A stretch of DNA of 15,643 nt. It comes from an uncultured Clostridia bacterium (GTDB taxonomy: Bacteria; Bacillota; Clostridia; Oscillospirales; CAG-382). The position numbers and the translations under genes are program-made. The stretch spans positions 1 through 15,643 of the forward strand of contig CANQVQ010000034.1 of the NCBI GenBank assembly GCA_947627335.1, in the 5' to 3' direction. Below the pieces are notes generated by a model. The model worked only from the letters and a program-made list of their open reading frames with translations. It was not told the DNA's origin and ran no database searches. The stretch's first letter is position 1. Each line of letters begins with the position of its first letter. Shown here in pieces: positions 1 through 6,794 of this stretch.

Positions 1-1
1 C

Positions 2-946
2 CCCCACGCGGGCATGGCGGACATCCGGCAAACCGTCGGACGGCTGCAGATCCCGGAAGCGGTCAAGGGCGACGTGCTGGCGGTGTACGGGGAGATCGCG
101 GAGGCGGAGAGCCACGTGCATGGGCGACCGGTCGAGGAGGTGCATTTCCACGAGGTCGGCGCACTCGACGCGGTCGCGGACGTGACGGCGGTCTGCCTGC
201 TGCTGCGGACGCTTGCGCCGGACGAGGTGGTGGTTTCGCCGGTGCACGTCGGGTGCGGACAGGTGCGGTGCGCACACGGGATTTTGCCGGTCCCGGCGCC
301 CGCTACGGCGTACCTGCTGCGGGACGTGCCGATCTACGGGGGCGAAGTGCAGGGCGAACTCTGCACGCCGACCGGGGCGGCGCTTCTGCGGCACTTCGCG
401 ACGCGATTCGGCGGAATGCCGGTCCTGCGCACGTCCAAAATCGGCTACGGCATGGGCAGAAAGGACTTCCCTGCCGCGAACTGCGTGCGTGCGTTCCTCG
501 GCGAAACGGCGGATCGGACGGACGTCGTGCTGGAACTGTCCTGCAACGTCGACGACATGACGGCGGAGGAGATCGCGTTCGCCTGCGAGCGACTGTTCGA
601 GGGCGGTGCGCACGAGGTGTACACCGTGCCGATCGGCATGAAAAAGTCCCGCCCGGGAACGCTTCTGCGGGTCATCTGCCGCGAGCCGGACCGCGAAAGG
701 ATGCTCGGTCTGCTGTTCCGCCATACGTCCACGATCGGCGTGCGCGAGAGCGTGACGCGTCGGTTCGTGCTGGACCGCTCGGTAAAAACGGTTCCCACCC
801 CCTGCGGCGACGTGCGGCGGAAGGAATCGAACGGGTACGGCGTGCGGAAGGTGAAGTACGAATACGACGACCTGCGTCGGATCGCACGGGAACGCGACTG
901 CACGCTGGACGAGGCGCGGAAGTTCGTCGAGGACTCGAACGGGTAA
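2..946 (+). CDS. larC: LarC, nickel-pincer cofactor nickel chelatase (5' end missing)
   Basis: LarC inserts nickel into the pyridinium-bisthiocarboxylate mononucleotide made by LarB and LarE, giving the nickel-pincer cofactor of lactate racemase and related LarA enzymes. The frame is open from base 2, and the first residues (PHAGMADIRQ) align with the internal family pattern H-x-x-x-ADI, so the ATG at 14 is internal and not the start. Further marks are AEAESHVHG followed by EEVHFHEVGA, the block GELCTPTGAALL, and a C-terminal half beginning near ELSCNVDDMT and containing YTVPIGMKKSRPGT. The C-terminus is complete; roughly the first 80 to 90 residues of a family of about 400 are outside the window. 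In Lactobacillus plantarum larC is split by a programmed frameshift into larC1 and larC2; here both halves run in one frame. larA, larB and larE are not visible. A terminator follows at 960. Confidence 0.93.
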   Translation, partial: PHAGMADIRQTVGRLQIPEAVKGDVLAVYGEIAEAESHVHGRPVEEVHFHEVGALDAVADVTAVCLLLRTLAPDEVVVSPVHVGCGQVRCAHGILPVPAPATAYLLRDVPIYGGEVQGELCTPTGAALLRHFATRFGGMPVLRTSKIGYGMGRKDFPAANCVRAFLGETADRTDVVLELSCNVDDMTAEEIAFACERLFEGGAHEVYTVPIGMKKSRPGTLLRVICREPDRERMLGLLFRHTSTIGVRESVTRRFVLDRSVKTVPTPCGDVRRKESNGYGVRKVKYEYDDLRRIARERDCTLDEARKFVEDSNG

Positions 947-959
947 AAAAACGGGAAAG

Positions 960-1006
960 AAAAACGGCTTGGCCACGCCGGAAGCGACGCAAGCCAAGCC
1001 GTTTTT
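960..1006. terminator. Bidirectional rho-independent terminator
   Basis: A perfect 14-bp inverted repeat: AAAAACGGCTTGGC at 960-973 and its complement at 993-1006, separated by 19 nt. The plus strand ends in five T after a GC-rich stem, so it can end larC; the minus strand also ends in T, so it can end the regulator gene at 1125-1349. The 118 bp between this hairpin and the regulator stop show no other feature. Confidence 0.9.
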
Positions 1007-1124
1007 CGACGTGCCGGCAATGACGACACGTTCCAAAAGGAGAATATTCGACATTCAAAACGGCGAACCGCTCGGAATGAAGAACGCCGGGAAAGCGGAA
1101 CGGGTTTGCCGCCCCGAAAGACCG

Positions 1125-1349
1125 TCAATCCTTCCGTTCGGGGTAGCGGTCGGGGCGGTCGGTCTGCCCGAGCAGGTAGTCGATGCTCGTGCCGTAGAAC
1201 TGCGCAAGCCGGATCAGCACGGAGGTCGGGATGTCGTTTTCGCCGGTTTCGTACTTCGAATACCCCGTTTGGGACATCCGAAGGAAGGAGGCGATCTCCC
1301 TTTGCGACATATCCTTGTCCTCCCGCAAGTCACGAAGCCGTTTGTCCAT
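1125..1349 (-). CDS. Small XRE-family helix-turn-helix regulator
   Basis: A 74-residue protein that is essentially one Cro/C1-type DNA-binding domain. Helices 2 and 3 of the HTH lie in SQREIASFLRMSQTGYSKYE, followed by the typical GENDIPTSVLIRLAQFYGTSIDYLLG. A charged tail (QTDRPDRYPERKD) is all that remains for oligomerisation or sensing. I chose the ATG at 1349 because it is preceded by GAGGGGG about 8 nt upstream and gives the usual N-terminus of this domain; upstream codons of the same frame lie in the promoter. It is divergent from the dockerin protein at 1506, with 156 bp between the start codons. An imperfect dyad overlaps its own -10 box, so autoregulation is likely (inference). Its targets are unknown; control of the neighbouring surface protein is possible. 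Confidence 0.88.
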   Translation of the reverse strand: MDKRLRDLREDKDMSQREIASFLRMSQTGYSKYETGENDIPTSVLIRLAQFYGTSIDYLLGQTDRPDRYPERKD

Positions 1350-1372
1350 GTCCTTTTCCCCCTCTCTCTGTC

Positions 1373-1392
1373 TTACACTGTATATAGTATAA
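1373..1392. promoter_or_regulatory. Candidate operator dyad over the regulator's promoter
   Basis: The halves TTACACTGTA and TATAGTATAA are inverted repeats with 8 of 10 positions matching, centred between 1382 and 1383. On the minus strand the sequence TGTTATACT (an extended -10, hexamer at 1386-1391) lies inside the dyad, so a protein bound here would block the regulator's own promoter. No convincing -35 sits 17 bp upstream (GGCGTT-like), in keeping with an extended -10 promoter. Binding by the XRE protein is inferred from position only. Confidence 0.5.
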
Positions 1393-1442
1393 CACAAACC
1401 CCTTTCGGAACGCCTTGTTTCAACCTAAAACAGGCTTTCCTA

Positions 1443-1471
1443 TTGACATTTTTCCCTAAAAGCGTCATAAT
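1443..1471 (+). promoter_or_regulatory. Sigma-A-type promoter of the dockerin surface protein
   Basis: Consensus -35 TTGACA at 1443-1448, a 17-bp spacer, and CATAAT at 1466-1471. The expected start of transcription is near 1478, giving a leader of about 28 nt with GAAGGAG at 1491-1497, 8 nt before the ATG at 1506. This is among the best-matching promoters in the window, so the gene is probably well expressed when not repressed. Confidence 0.85.
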
Positions 1472-1505
1472 AGTCATACCATAAACGAAAGAAGGAGAAA
1501 AAACC

Positions 1506-3215
1506 ATGGAAACGAAAAAAAGTCCCCTGCGCACGCTGTCCGTACTGCTGACCGTAGCGGTGCTGTTCGGCGTGCTCGCCTGCCTGCCTGTTGGTGCGGA
1601 AGAACCGCTGACGGAAGGCGACTACGAGTACACCGTTGAAAACGGTGAAGCGACGATTACGGGATACACCGGTGAAGGCGGCGACGTGGTTGTCCCGTCC
1701 ACGATCGGTGGATACCCGGTCAAAGCGATCGGGAGAAATGCGTTCCATTACTACGACGAATTGACGAGCGTCATCATTCCGGACAGCGTCACGAAGATTG
1801 GAAATTCCGCGTTCAAGTCATGTAGAATGAAAAGCATCAAGCTCTCAGCCAATCTTGAGGAAATCGGAGAAGAAGCATTCTATTATTGCAATATAGATAG
1901 CATCACAATTCCAGCAAGCGTCACGTCAATCGGGGAATTAGCATTTGGCTTTTGCGGCTTGGCGAGTATCACCGTGCAGACGGAGAACCCCAACTATGAA
2001 TCCGTCAACAATTGCCTGATTGAGAAAGCTACCAACACGCTGTTGCGCGGATGCAACGACAGTATCATCCCAGACAGTGTGAAAGTGATCGGAGTAGAAG
2101 CATTCAGCGGCTGTGAATTGACGAACATCGTCATTCCAGAAGGCGTAACGACGATTGGGGACGGCGCATTCATTTCCTGCGATTTTACGAATATAACAAT
2201 CCCGAACAGCGTCACGTCGATTGGAGATAGTGCCTTCGATGGCTGCGCACTCTTGGTGAGCATTAAACTTCCAAATAACCTTAAGTCGATTGGTGAGTGT
2301 GCATTTGAAGAATGCTGGAGCTTAGAGAGCATCACGATCCCCGCAAGCGTTACGTCTATCGGAGAGAACGCATTCAGCTATTGCTTGAACTTGACGAGCA
2401 TCTCCGTGCAAGCGGGAAATCCCAATTATGAATCTGTCAACAATTGCTTGATTGAGAAGGCTACCAACACGCTATTGCGCGGCTGCAACGACAGTATCAT
2501 CCCAAGCAACGTGAAAGTGATTGGAGAGAATGCGTTCAGCAAGTGCAGCGGTATGACGAGCATCGTCATTCCTGAAAGCGTGACGACGATTGGGGACGGC
2601 GCATTCAGTTTCTGCGTGGATTTAACGAACATCACGATTCCGAATAGCGTCACGTCAATTGGAGATGATGCATTCTATCTTTGCTACCAATTGCCGAACA
2701 TCGTCATTCCGGACAGCGTCACGTCGATTGGGAATGAAGCATTTAGCAACTGCGATAGCTTAGCGAACATCGTCATTCCGGATAGTGTCACGTCGATTGG
2801 AGAACGCGCATTCAGTTATTGTACAGCATTGACGAGCATCATTATTCCAGACAGCGTTACGAAAATGGGATTTGATGCATTTGAACAATGCGACGGGCTG
2901 ACGATTTATTGCGAGGCGGACGCGAAACCTGAAGGCTGGGATGAAGATTGGGTAGTCATTTATAACCTCGACATAACCGTCGAATGGGGCTATCAACCGC
3001 CCGAAACGCCCGCCACGATCGGCAACCTGAATGGCGACGGGACGGTCAACGCCAATGACTACATGATGCTGAAGCGTTCCGTGCTCGGTACCTTCATGCT
3101 GACCGACGAACAACTCACGGTCGCGGACGTCAACGCCGACGGCGACGTCAACGCCAACGACTACATGATGCTGAAACGTGCCGTCCTCGGTACCTTCATG
3201 CTCCCGACTGCATAA
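1506..3215 (+). CDS. Secreted BspA-like leucine-rich-repeat protein with C-terminal type I dockerin
   Basis: A 569-residue exported protein. Residues 1-31 form a signal peptide: basic N-terminus (KK, R), hydrophobic stretch from about 10 to 28, and a likely cut after GA before EE. VLAC at residues 23-26 is only a marginal lipobox. From about residue 65 to 475 there are about fifteen LRR_5 (BspA/Treponema type) repeats of about 23 residues, with the pattern IPDSVTSIGxxAFxxCxxLxx. The last 67 residues are a dockerin: two calcium loops (NLNGDGTVNAND and DVNADGDVNAND), each followed by YMMLKR, offset by 34 residues. Dockerins bind cohesins on scaffoldins, so this protein is probably docked on a cell-surface complex; the LRR fan may bind host or fibre ligands (inference). 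There is no catalytic domain. The central repeats are clearly AT-richer than the two ends. Confidence 0.93.
   Translation: METKKSPLRTLSVLLTVAVLFGVLACLPVGAEEPLTEGDYEYTVENGEATITGYTGEGGDVVVPSTIGGYPVKAIGRNAFHYYDELTSVIIPDSVTKIGNSAFKSCRMKSIKLSANLEEIGEEAFYYCNIDSITIPASVTSIGELAFGFCGLASITVQTENPNYESVNNCLIEKATNTLLRGCNDSIIPDSVKVIGVEAFSGCELTNIVIPEGVTTIGDGAFISCDFTNITIPNSVTSIGDSAFDGCALLVSIKLPNNLKSIGECAFEECWSLESITIPASVTSIGENAFSYCLNLTSISVQAGNPNYESVNNCLIEKATNTLLRGCNDSIIPSNVKVIGENAFSKCSGMTSIVIPESVTTIGDGAFSFCVDLTNITIPNSVTSIGDDAFYLCYQLPNIVIPDSVTSIGNEAFSNCDSLANIVIPDSVTSIGERAFSYCTALTSIIIPDSVTKMGFDAFEQCDGLTIYCEADAKPEGWDEDWVVIYNLDITVEWGYQPPETPATIGNLNGDGTVNANDYMMLKRSVLGTFMLTDEQLTVADVNADGDVNANDYMMLKRAVLGTFMLPTA
1974..2670 (+). 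repeat. Internal duplication of about 432 bp within the LRR region
   Basis: The segment starting GTGCA at 1974 recurs at 2406 (offset 432 bp, 144 codons). Both copies encode NPNYESVNNCLIEKATNTLL and then RGCNDSIIP and VKVIG. By the downstream block GACGGCGCATTCA (2160 and 2595) the offset is 435 bp, so one codon has been gained. The two copies differ at many third positions, so the duplication is not recent. Shorter 69-bp repeats run through the rest of the region. Confidence 0.85.
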
Positions 3216-3227
3216 AAATTGCATAAC

Positions 3228-3270
3228 AAAACACCTGCTTCGGGGTTTCGCCCGTGGCAGGTGTTTTTTT
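3228..3270. terminator. Bidirectional terminator between convergent genes
   Basis: Arms AAAACACCTGC (3228-3238) and GCAGGTGTTTT (3257-3267), with the T run continuing to 3270. The intervening segment can form an inner CGGG/CCCG stem. It follows the dockerin gene's stop by 12 nt and the plsX stop, on the other strand, by 7 nt, so it probably ends both transcripts. Confidence 0.92.
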
Positions 3271-3277
3271 CGGTTCT

Positions 3278-4309
3278 TTATCCGCGAACGCTCTGTATCG
3301 CTTTGCGGATCCAGCCTTCCTTCTGTTCGGGGAAGGAGGAGGCGATCTTGCCGATCACGTCGGTTTCGGTGAACTGCTTCGCCATGCGGATGGCGTGGTA
3401 GAACGCCTTAGCGTTGGAGCTGCCGTGCGCCTTGATGACCGGCTTGGCGGTGCCGAGCAGCGGGGAGCCGCCGTACTCGCTGTAGTCGAATTTCCGCTTG
3501 ATGTCCTTCAGTCCCGGCATGACCAGCATCGCGCCGAACTTGGTTTTCAGTCCGCCGGACAGACCCCGCTTCAGCTCGGACGAGAAGAAGCTGCCCATGC
3601 CCTCGCACAGCTTCAACAGCACGTTGCCCGTGAAACCGTCGGTCACGACCACGTCCGCGTCGCCGAGGGGGATCTGCCGGGCTTCGATGTTGCCGATGAA
3701 ACGGATCGGCTGGGTCGTGAGCAGTTTGTAGGTTTCCTTCTCCAGCGGTCTGCCCTTGGATTCCTCCGAGCCGATATTCACAAGCCCCACACGCGGGGAG
3801 GACACCCGCATCACCTTGTTCATGTAGACCGAACCCATGACCGCGAACTGGGCGAGCATCTCCGGGCGGCACTCGGCGTTCGCACCGCAGTCGAGGAACA
3901 TGACGGGGCGTTCCGTCGTCGGCATGACCGTCGCAAGCGCGGGACGCTTGACCCCTTTGATCCGCCCGACGAGCATCGTGCCGCCGACCACCAGCGCGCC
4001 CGTCGAGCCCGCCGAAAGGAACGCGTCGCCTTCGCCGTTCGCCAGCATCTGCAGTCCGACCGCCATGGAGCAGTCTTTTTTCTTCTTTACGACTTGCAAA
4101 GGGTCCTCGCAGACGTCGATGACCGTATCGGCGTGGCGGAGCCGCAAGCCCGTCAGGTCGATCTTGTTCTCCTTCGCGCAGACGGTGAGCTTGCGCTCGT
4201 TGCCGACCAGCGTTACGTCTACCCCGAAGTCCGTGCGCGCTTTCGCCGCACCTTTCAGGACTTCCAGCGGTGCGTTGTCGCCGCCGAACGCGTCGATGAT
4301 GATGTTCAT
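3278..4309 (-). CDS. plsX: PlsX, phosphate acyltransferase
   Basis: PlsX converts acyl-ACP and phosphate to acyl phosphate, which PlsY uses to acylate glycerol-3-phosphate, the first step of phospholipid synthesis in most bacteria. It is a peripheral membrane enzyme. The 343-residue product has the usual length. It shows the family N-terminus MNIIIDAFGGDNAP, SAGSTGALVVGGTMLVGRI, the LDCGANAE block, and near the C-terminus YGGSPLLGTAKPVIKAHGSS. The ATG has AGGAGGG about 8 nt upstream. In many Firmicutes plsX sits with fapR, fabD, acpP or rnc; here it stands alone, convergent with the dockerin gene and with a repeat element starting 51 bp upstream. No clear promoter was found in the short upstream segment, so transcription may start in or beyond the element. 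Confidence 0.96.
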   Translation of the reverse strand: MNIIIDAFGGDNAPLEVLKGAAKARTDFGVDVTLVGNERKLTVCAKENKIDLTGLRLRHADTVIDVCEDPLQVVKKKKDCSMAVGLQMLANGEGDAFLSAGSTGALVVGGTMLVGRIKGVKRPALATVMPTTERPVMFLDCGANAECRPEMLAQFAVMGSVYMNKVMRVSSPRVGLVNIGSEESKGRPLEKETYKLLTTQPIRFIGNIEARQIPLGDADVVVTDGFTGNVLLKLCEGMGSFFSSELKRGLSGGLKTKFGAMLVMPGLKDIKRKFDYSEYGGSPLLGTAKPVIKAHGSSNAKAFYHAIRMAKQFTETDVIGKIASSFPEQKEGWIRKAIQSVRG

Positions 4310-4360
4310 GAGGAACCCTCCTGTGGTTGTGGTTTAAGAACGAGGGGAAAACGAGGAGAA

Positions 4361-4739
4361 CGTGTGGGGGACGTCGCGTCCCCCACGCCCCCCGTAGTGC
4401 GAAATCGACCCTGTCGATTTCGGGGGTGGAAATTTATAAATGCGTCAGGCAAAACCTTTCATCTATGCGCAAAAATGTCACCCCCAAATTCGCGTGATTG
4501 CTGTCGCAATCTGCGCCCCCAATTTACGCAGCAAATCGCAAAAATCCTTGCAAATTTGGGTGCGGCGAGCGCTCTGCGGGAGCAGGCGGATACCGGGTCA
4601 CGAAGGTGAAAAACAAGAAAGCACCAAACGAAAACCCCGAGGCAGGAAGGCAAAACAAGCCCCTTGACACTTCCCCCGAAATCGACATCGTCGATTTCGC
4701 ACTGCGGGGGTTTGGGGGTTGTCACAACCCCCAACGTAC
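4361..4739 (+). mobile_element. Structured repeat element, copy 1 (MITE/REPIN-like, non-coding)
   Basis: Each end carries two hairpins. Left: H1 GTGGGGGACG/CGTCCCCCAC (4364-4373, 4377-4386) and H2 CGAAATCGAC/GTCGATTTCG (4400-4409, 4413-4422), enclosed by C and G runs. Right: H2' with the same arms (4677-4686, 4690-4699) and H1' TTGGGGGTTGT/ACAACCCCCAA (4712-4722, 4724-4734), then CGTAC. The core holds a small hairpin GATTGC/GCAATC (4496-4511), a longer one pairing GCGCCCCCAATTT (4513-4525) with AAATTTGGGTGCG (4552-4564), and a conserved stretch from 4558 to about 4655. Copy 2 at 6795-7165 has the same order and orientation. There is no transposase and no convincing gene; short reading frames in it follow the repeat. 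The segment 4310-4360 contains only the plsX leader and AACGAGG-type repeats. Confidence 0.85.
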
Positions 4740-4765
4740 TCCTCGTTCTCCTCGTCCTCCTCGTC
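4739..4765 (+). repeat. Three tandem 9-bp units next to the MATE stop codon
   Basis: CTCCTCGTT, CTCCTCGTC and CTCCTCGTC follow each other directly. Inverted versions of the unit (AACGAGGGG at 4339-4347 and AACGAGGAG at 4350-4358) lie just outside the left end of the element, and CCCCTCGTT at 7165-7173 lies just outside the right end of copy 2. The unit therefore seems to belong to the element's outer boundary and not to the MATE gene. Confidence 0.7.
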
Positions 4766-4769
4766 CCCC

Positions 4770-6098
4770 TTAGTACCCGTACTTCTTCCTGCAAACCGCC
4801 AAAGAGACGAAGACGGCGGCGAAGGCGAGGGCTTCGGCGGCGACGGAGGCGAGCCAGATGCCGTCGAGCCCGAGCAGAAGCGGCAGCAGGAGCACGGCGG
4901 CGACCTGAAAGACCAGGGTGCGCAGGAAGGAGAGGATCGCGGACACCAGCCCGTTGTTGAGGGATGTAAAGAACGCCGACCCGTAGATCGCCACGCCGGA
5001 GAACAGGAACGAGAACGCGAAGAACGCGAACGCACGACGGGTCATATCGTGCAGCTGCCCGTCGTAGCCGACGAACAGGCGCGACAGCGGATCGGCGAGC
5101 AGCTGTGCAGCGGCGAACATGGCGACCGAGCCGACGGCGAGCAGGAGAAGGCTCTTGCGCAGCAGGCTTTTCAGCTCCGCACGGTTGCCCGCCCCGTAGT
5201 TGTAGCCGACGATCGGCGAGACGCCGACCGCGTAGCCGAGGAACGCCGCGACGAACACGAAATTGACGTACATCAGCACGCCGTAGGCGGACACGCCGTC
5301 CTCCCCGACATAGCGCATCAACTGGAAGTTGTAGAGCATACTGACGAGCGACATGGAGATGTTGCTCATTAGCTCCGACGAGCCGTTGGCGCAGGCGCGG
5401 AGCAGTGCGCGACCCTCGAAGCGGGGCTTGCAGAGGCGCAGCCGTCCGCGATTGGGGCGTGCGAAATAGAGGAGCGGGAGCACGCCGCCGACGGTCTGGC
5501 TGAGCACGGTCGCACCCGCCGCGCCGGGCAGTCCCCAGTCGAGCCGGGCGACGAACAGCCAGTCGAGCGTCATGTTCGTCAGCCCCGCGAACACGGTCAC
5601 GAAGAAGCCGAGCTGCGGTTTTTCCGCCGCGACGAAGAAGCTCTGGAACTCCTGCTGGAGCATGAACACCGGCAGCCCGAGCGCGAGGATCCGCCCGTAG
5701 CGCACGCAGTGGTCCAGCATCGCGTCGTCCGCGCCGAGCAGCAGCGAGACCGGCCGCATCACCGCGCAGCCGAGCGCCGCGAACGCCAGCCCGGCGCCGA
5801 GCGTCGTCCAGACGAACAGCGAAAACAGCCGGTTCGCACGGTCGTCACGCCCCTCCCCCATGCACTTCGACACGAGCGCGCTCCCGCCCGTGCCAAGCAT
5901 GAAGCCCACCGCGCCGAGCAGCATCAGGAACGGGTAGATCAGGTTCAGGGCGGCAAACGGCGTCTTGCCGACGTAGTTGGACACGAAAAAACCGTCCACC
6001 ACGCCGTACACCGACGTGAAGATCATCATCGCGACCGACGGCAGCGTGAACCGCAGGAGCCGCCCGGTCGTGAAGCGGTCGGACAACCGGATCGCCAT
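4770..6098 (-). CDS. MATE-family efflux transporter
   Basis: A 442-residue inner-membrane protein with about twelve hydrophobic segments in two similar halves, as in MatE/MepA-type multidrug and toxin extrusion transporters, which exchange organic cations or drugs for Na+ or H+. Family marks are PSVAMMIFTSVYGVVDGFFV near the N-terminus, LGTGGSALVSKCMGEG near residue 70, and YAVGVSPIVGYNYGAGN after the middle, which match the MepA-like subgroup. The substrate cannot be told from sequence. The start codon lies 7 nt after the stop of the upstream SGNH hydrolase gene, and the stop codon itself is part of the ribosome site (TAAGGATTCTATG), so translation is probably coupled. Downstream the 9-bp repeats and element copy 1 begin right after the stop codon. 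Confidence 0.93.
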   Translation of the reverse strand: MAIRLSDRFTTGRLLRFTLPSVAMMIFTSVYGVVDGFFVSNYVGKTPFAALNLIYPFLMLLGAVGFMLGTGGSALVSKCMGEGRDDRANRLFSLFVWTTLGAGLAFAALGCAVMRPVSLLLGADDAMLDHCVRYGRILALGLPVFMLQQEFQSFFVAAEKPQLGFFVTVFAGLTNMTLDWLFVARLDWGLPGAAGATVLSQTVGGVLPLLYFARPNRGRLRLCKPRFEGRALLRACANGSSELMSNISMSLVSMLYNFQLMRYVGEDGVSAYGVLMYVNFVFVAAFLGYAVGVSPIVGYNYGAGNRAELKSLLRKSLLLLAVGSVAMFAAAQLLADPLSRLFVGYDGQLHDMTRRAFAFFAFSFLFSGVAIYGSAFFTSLNNGLVSAILSFLRTLVFQVAAVLLLPLLLGLDGIWLASVAAEALAFAAVFVSLAVCRKKYGY

Positions 6099-6105
6099 AG
6101 AATCC

Positions 6106-6741
6106 TTACTTGGCGAAGAAGCGCGTCCGCAGGATCGGCTTCAGCACGTCCGCGAGCAGCCCGCCGATCCACGCACGACCGGCTTCGTTCGGGTGGACGC
6201 CGTCGTCGGTCAGGTGGGTCGTGCCGTGCGTCGCCGCGTCCGCGTAGGCGAGCCCGTCGAGCGGAATGTACACCAGCACGTTGTCGTATTCACGCGCCAG
6301 CCGGCGCTCCGTGTCGTTGCGACGCAGCAGGTCCGTGCGGAAGTCCGGGATCGCCGGGTTCGGCATACTGAACGGCTCGAGCATCACGACCGGGATGTTC
6401 CGCGCCGCCAGCGCGTCCAGCACGGTTCGGTAGTTGCGCTCGAACTGTTCGTCCGTCGTTACGATGTTCGTCGGCGGGCAGCTGTGCCAGGTGTCGTTCA
6501 CGCCGACAAGGATCGTCACGAGGTCCGGCTTGACCGCTAAAAAGTCCGGCTCCAGCCGCGCCACCAGCTGCTCCGTCCGGTCGCCGCTTACGCCTCGGTT
6601 TACGAATTCGATTTTTTCCGCGGGAAACGCTTCCCGCAGCAGCGCCGCCGTGTACTTCGGGTAGCCCGGTCCGAGGTCGTTCAGGTCCTCGCGGCTCCGC
6701 CCCGCGTCCGTTACGCTGTCGCCTTGAAATAGAATTAACAT
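6106..6741 (-). CDS. SGNH/GDSL-family hydrolase (esterase or deacetylase)
   Basis: A 211-residue protein without signal peptide, so probably cytoplasmic. It has the four SGNH blocks: GDS with nucleophile Ser9, NRGVSGD with glycine near 50-53, GVND with Asn82, and DGVHPN with Asp180 and His183. Such enzymes remove acyl or acetyl groups from sugars, peptidoglycan pieces or lipids; the subgroup resembles rhamnogalacturonan acetylesterase-like or TesA-like hydrolases, and the true substrate is not clear. The ATG follows CAAGGAG by about 8 nt. It is the first gene of a two-gene unit with the MATE transporter, so hydrolysis and export, or detoxification, of the same compound is possible but unproven. 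The unit is bracketed by two copies of the repeat element. Confidence 0.9.
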   Translation of the reverse strand: MLILFQGDSVTDAGRSREDLNDLGPGYPKYTAALLREAFPAEKIEFVNRGVSGDRTEQLVARLEPDFLAVKPDLVTILVGVNDTWHSCPPTNIVTTDEQFERNYRTVLDALAARNIPVVMLEPFSMPNPAIPDFRTDLLRRNDTERRLAREYDNVLVYIPLDGLAYADAATHGTTHLTDDGVHPNEAGRAWIGGLLADVLKPILRTRFFAK

Positions 6742-6794
6742 ATGTGGTTGCTCCTTGTTTTATGTGTGGTAAAATTTTTCAGGGGGTACGGGGG

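Noticed and set aside
1412..1435. GCCTTGTTT / AAAACAGGC inverted repeat upstream of the dockerin gene's -35
   Set aside because: It pairs only with a bulge and a short loop; it could be an operator but is too imperfect to list as a feature.
1528..1590. Lipoprotein signal (VLAC) in the dockerin protein
   Set aside because: The residue before the Ala is Leu and a good signal peptidase I site (GA before EE) follows five residues later; ordinary secretion with dockerin attachment is more likely.
1506..3215. CRISPR-like array from the regular repeats at 1750-2900
   Set aside because: The repeats are in-frame, 69 bp in period and encode LRR units with varying sequence; there are no spacers.
4664..4692. 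TTGACA at 4664-4669 as a promoter inside element copy 1
   Set aside because: No acceptable -10 lies 16-18 bp downstream, and copy 2 does not keep the TTGACA.
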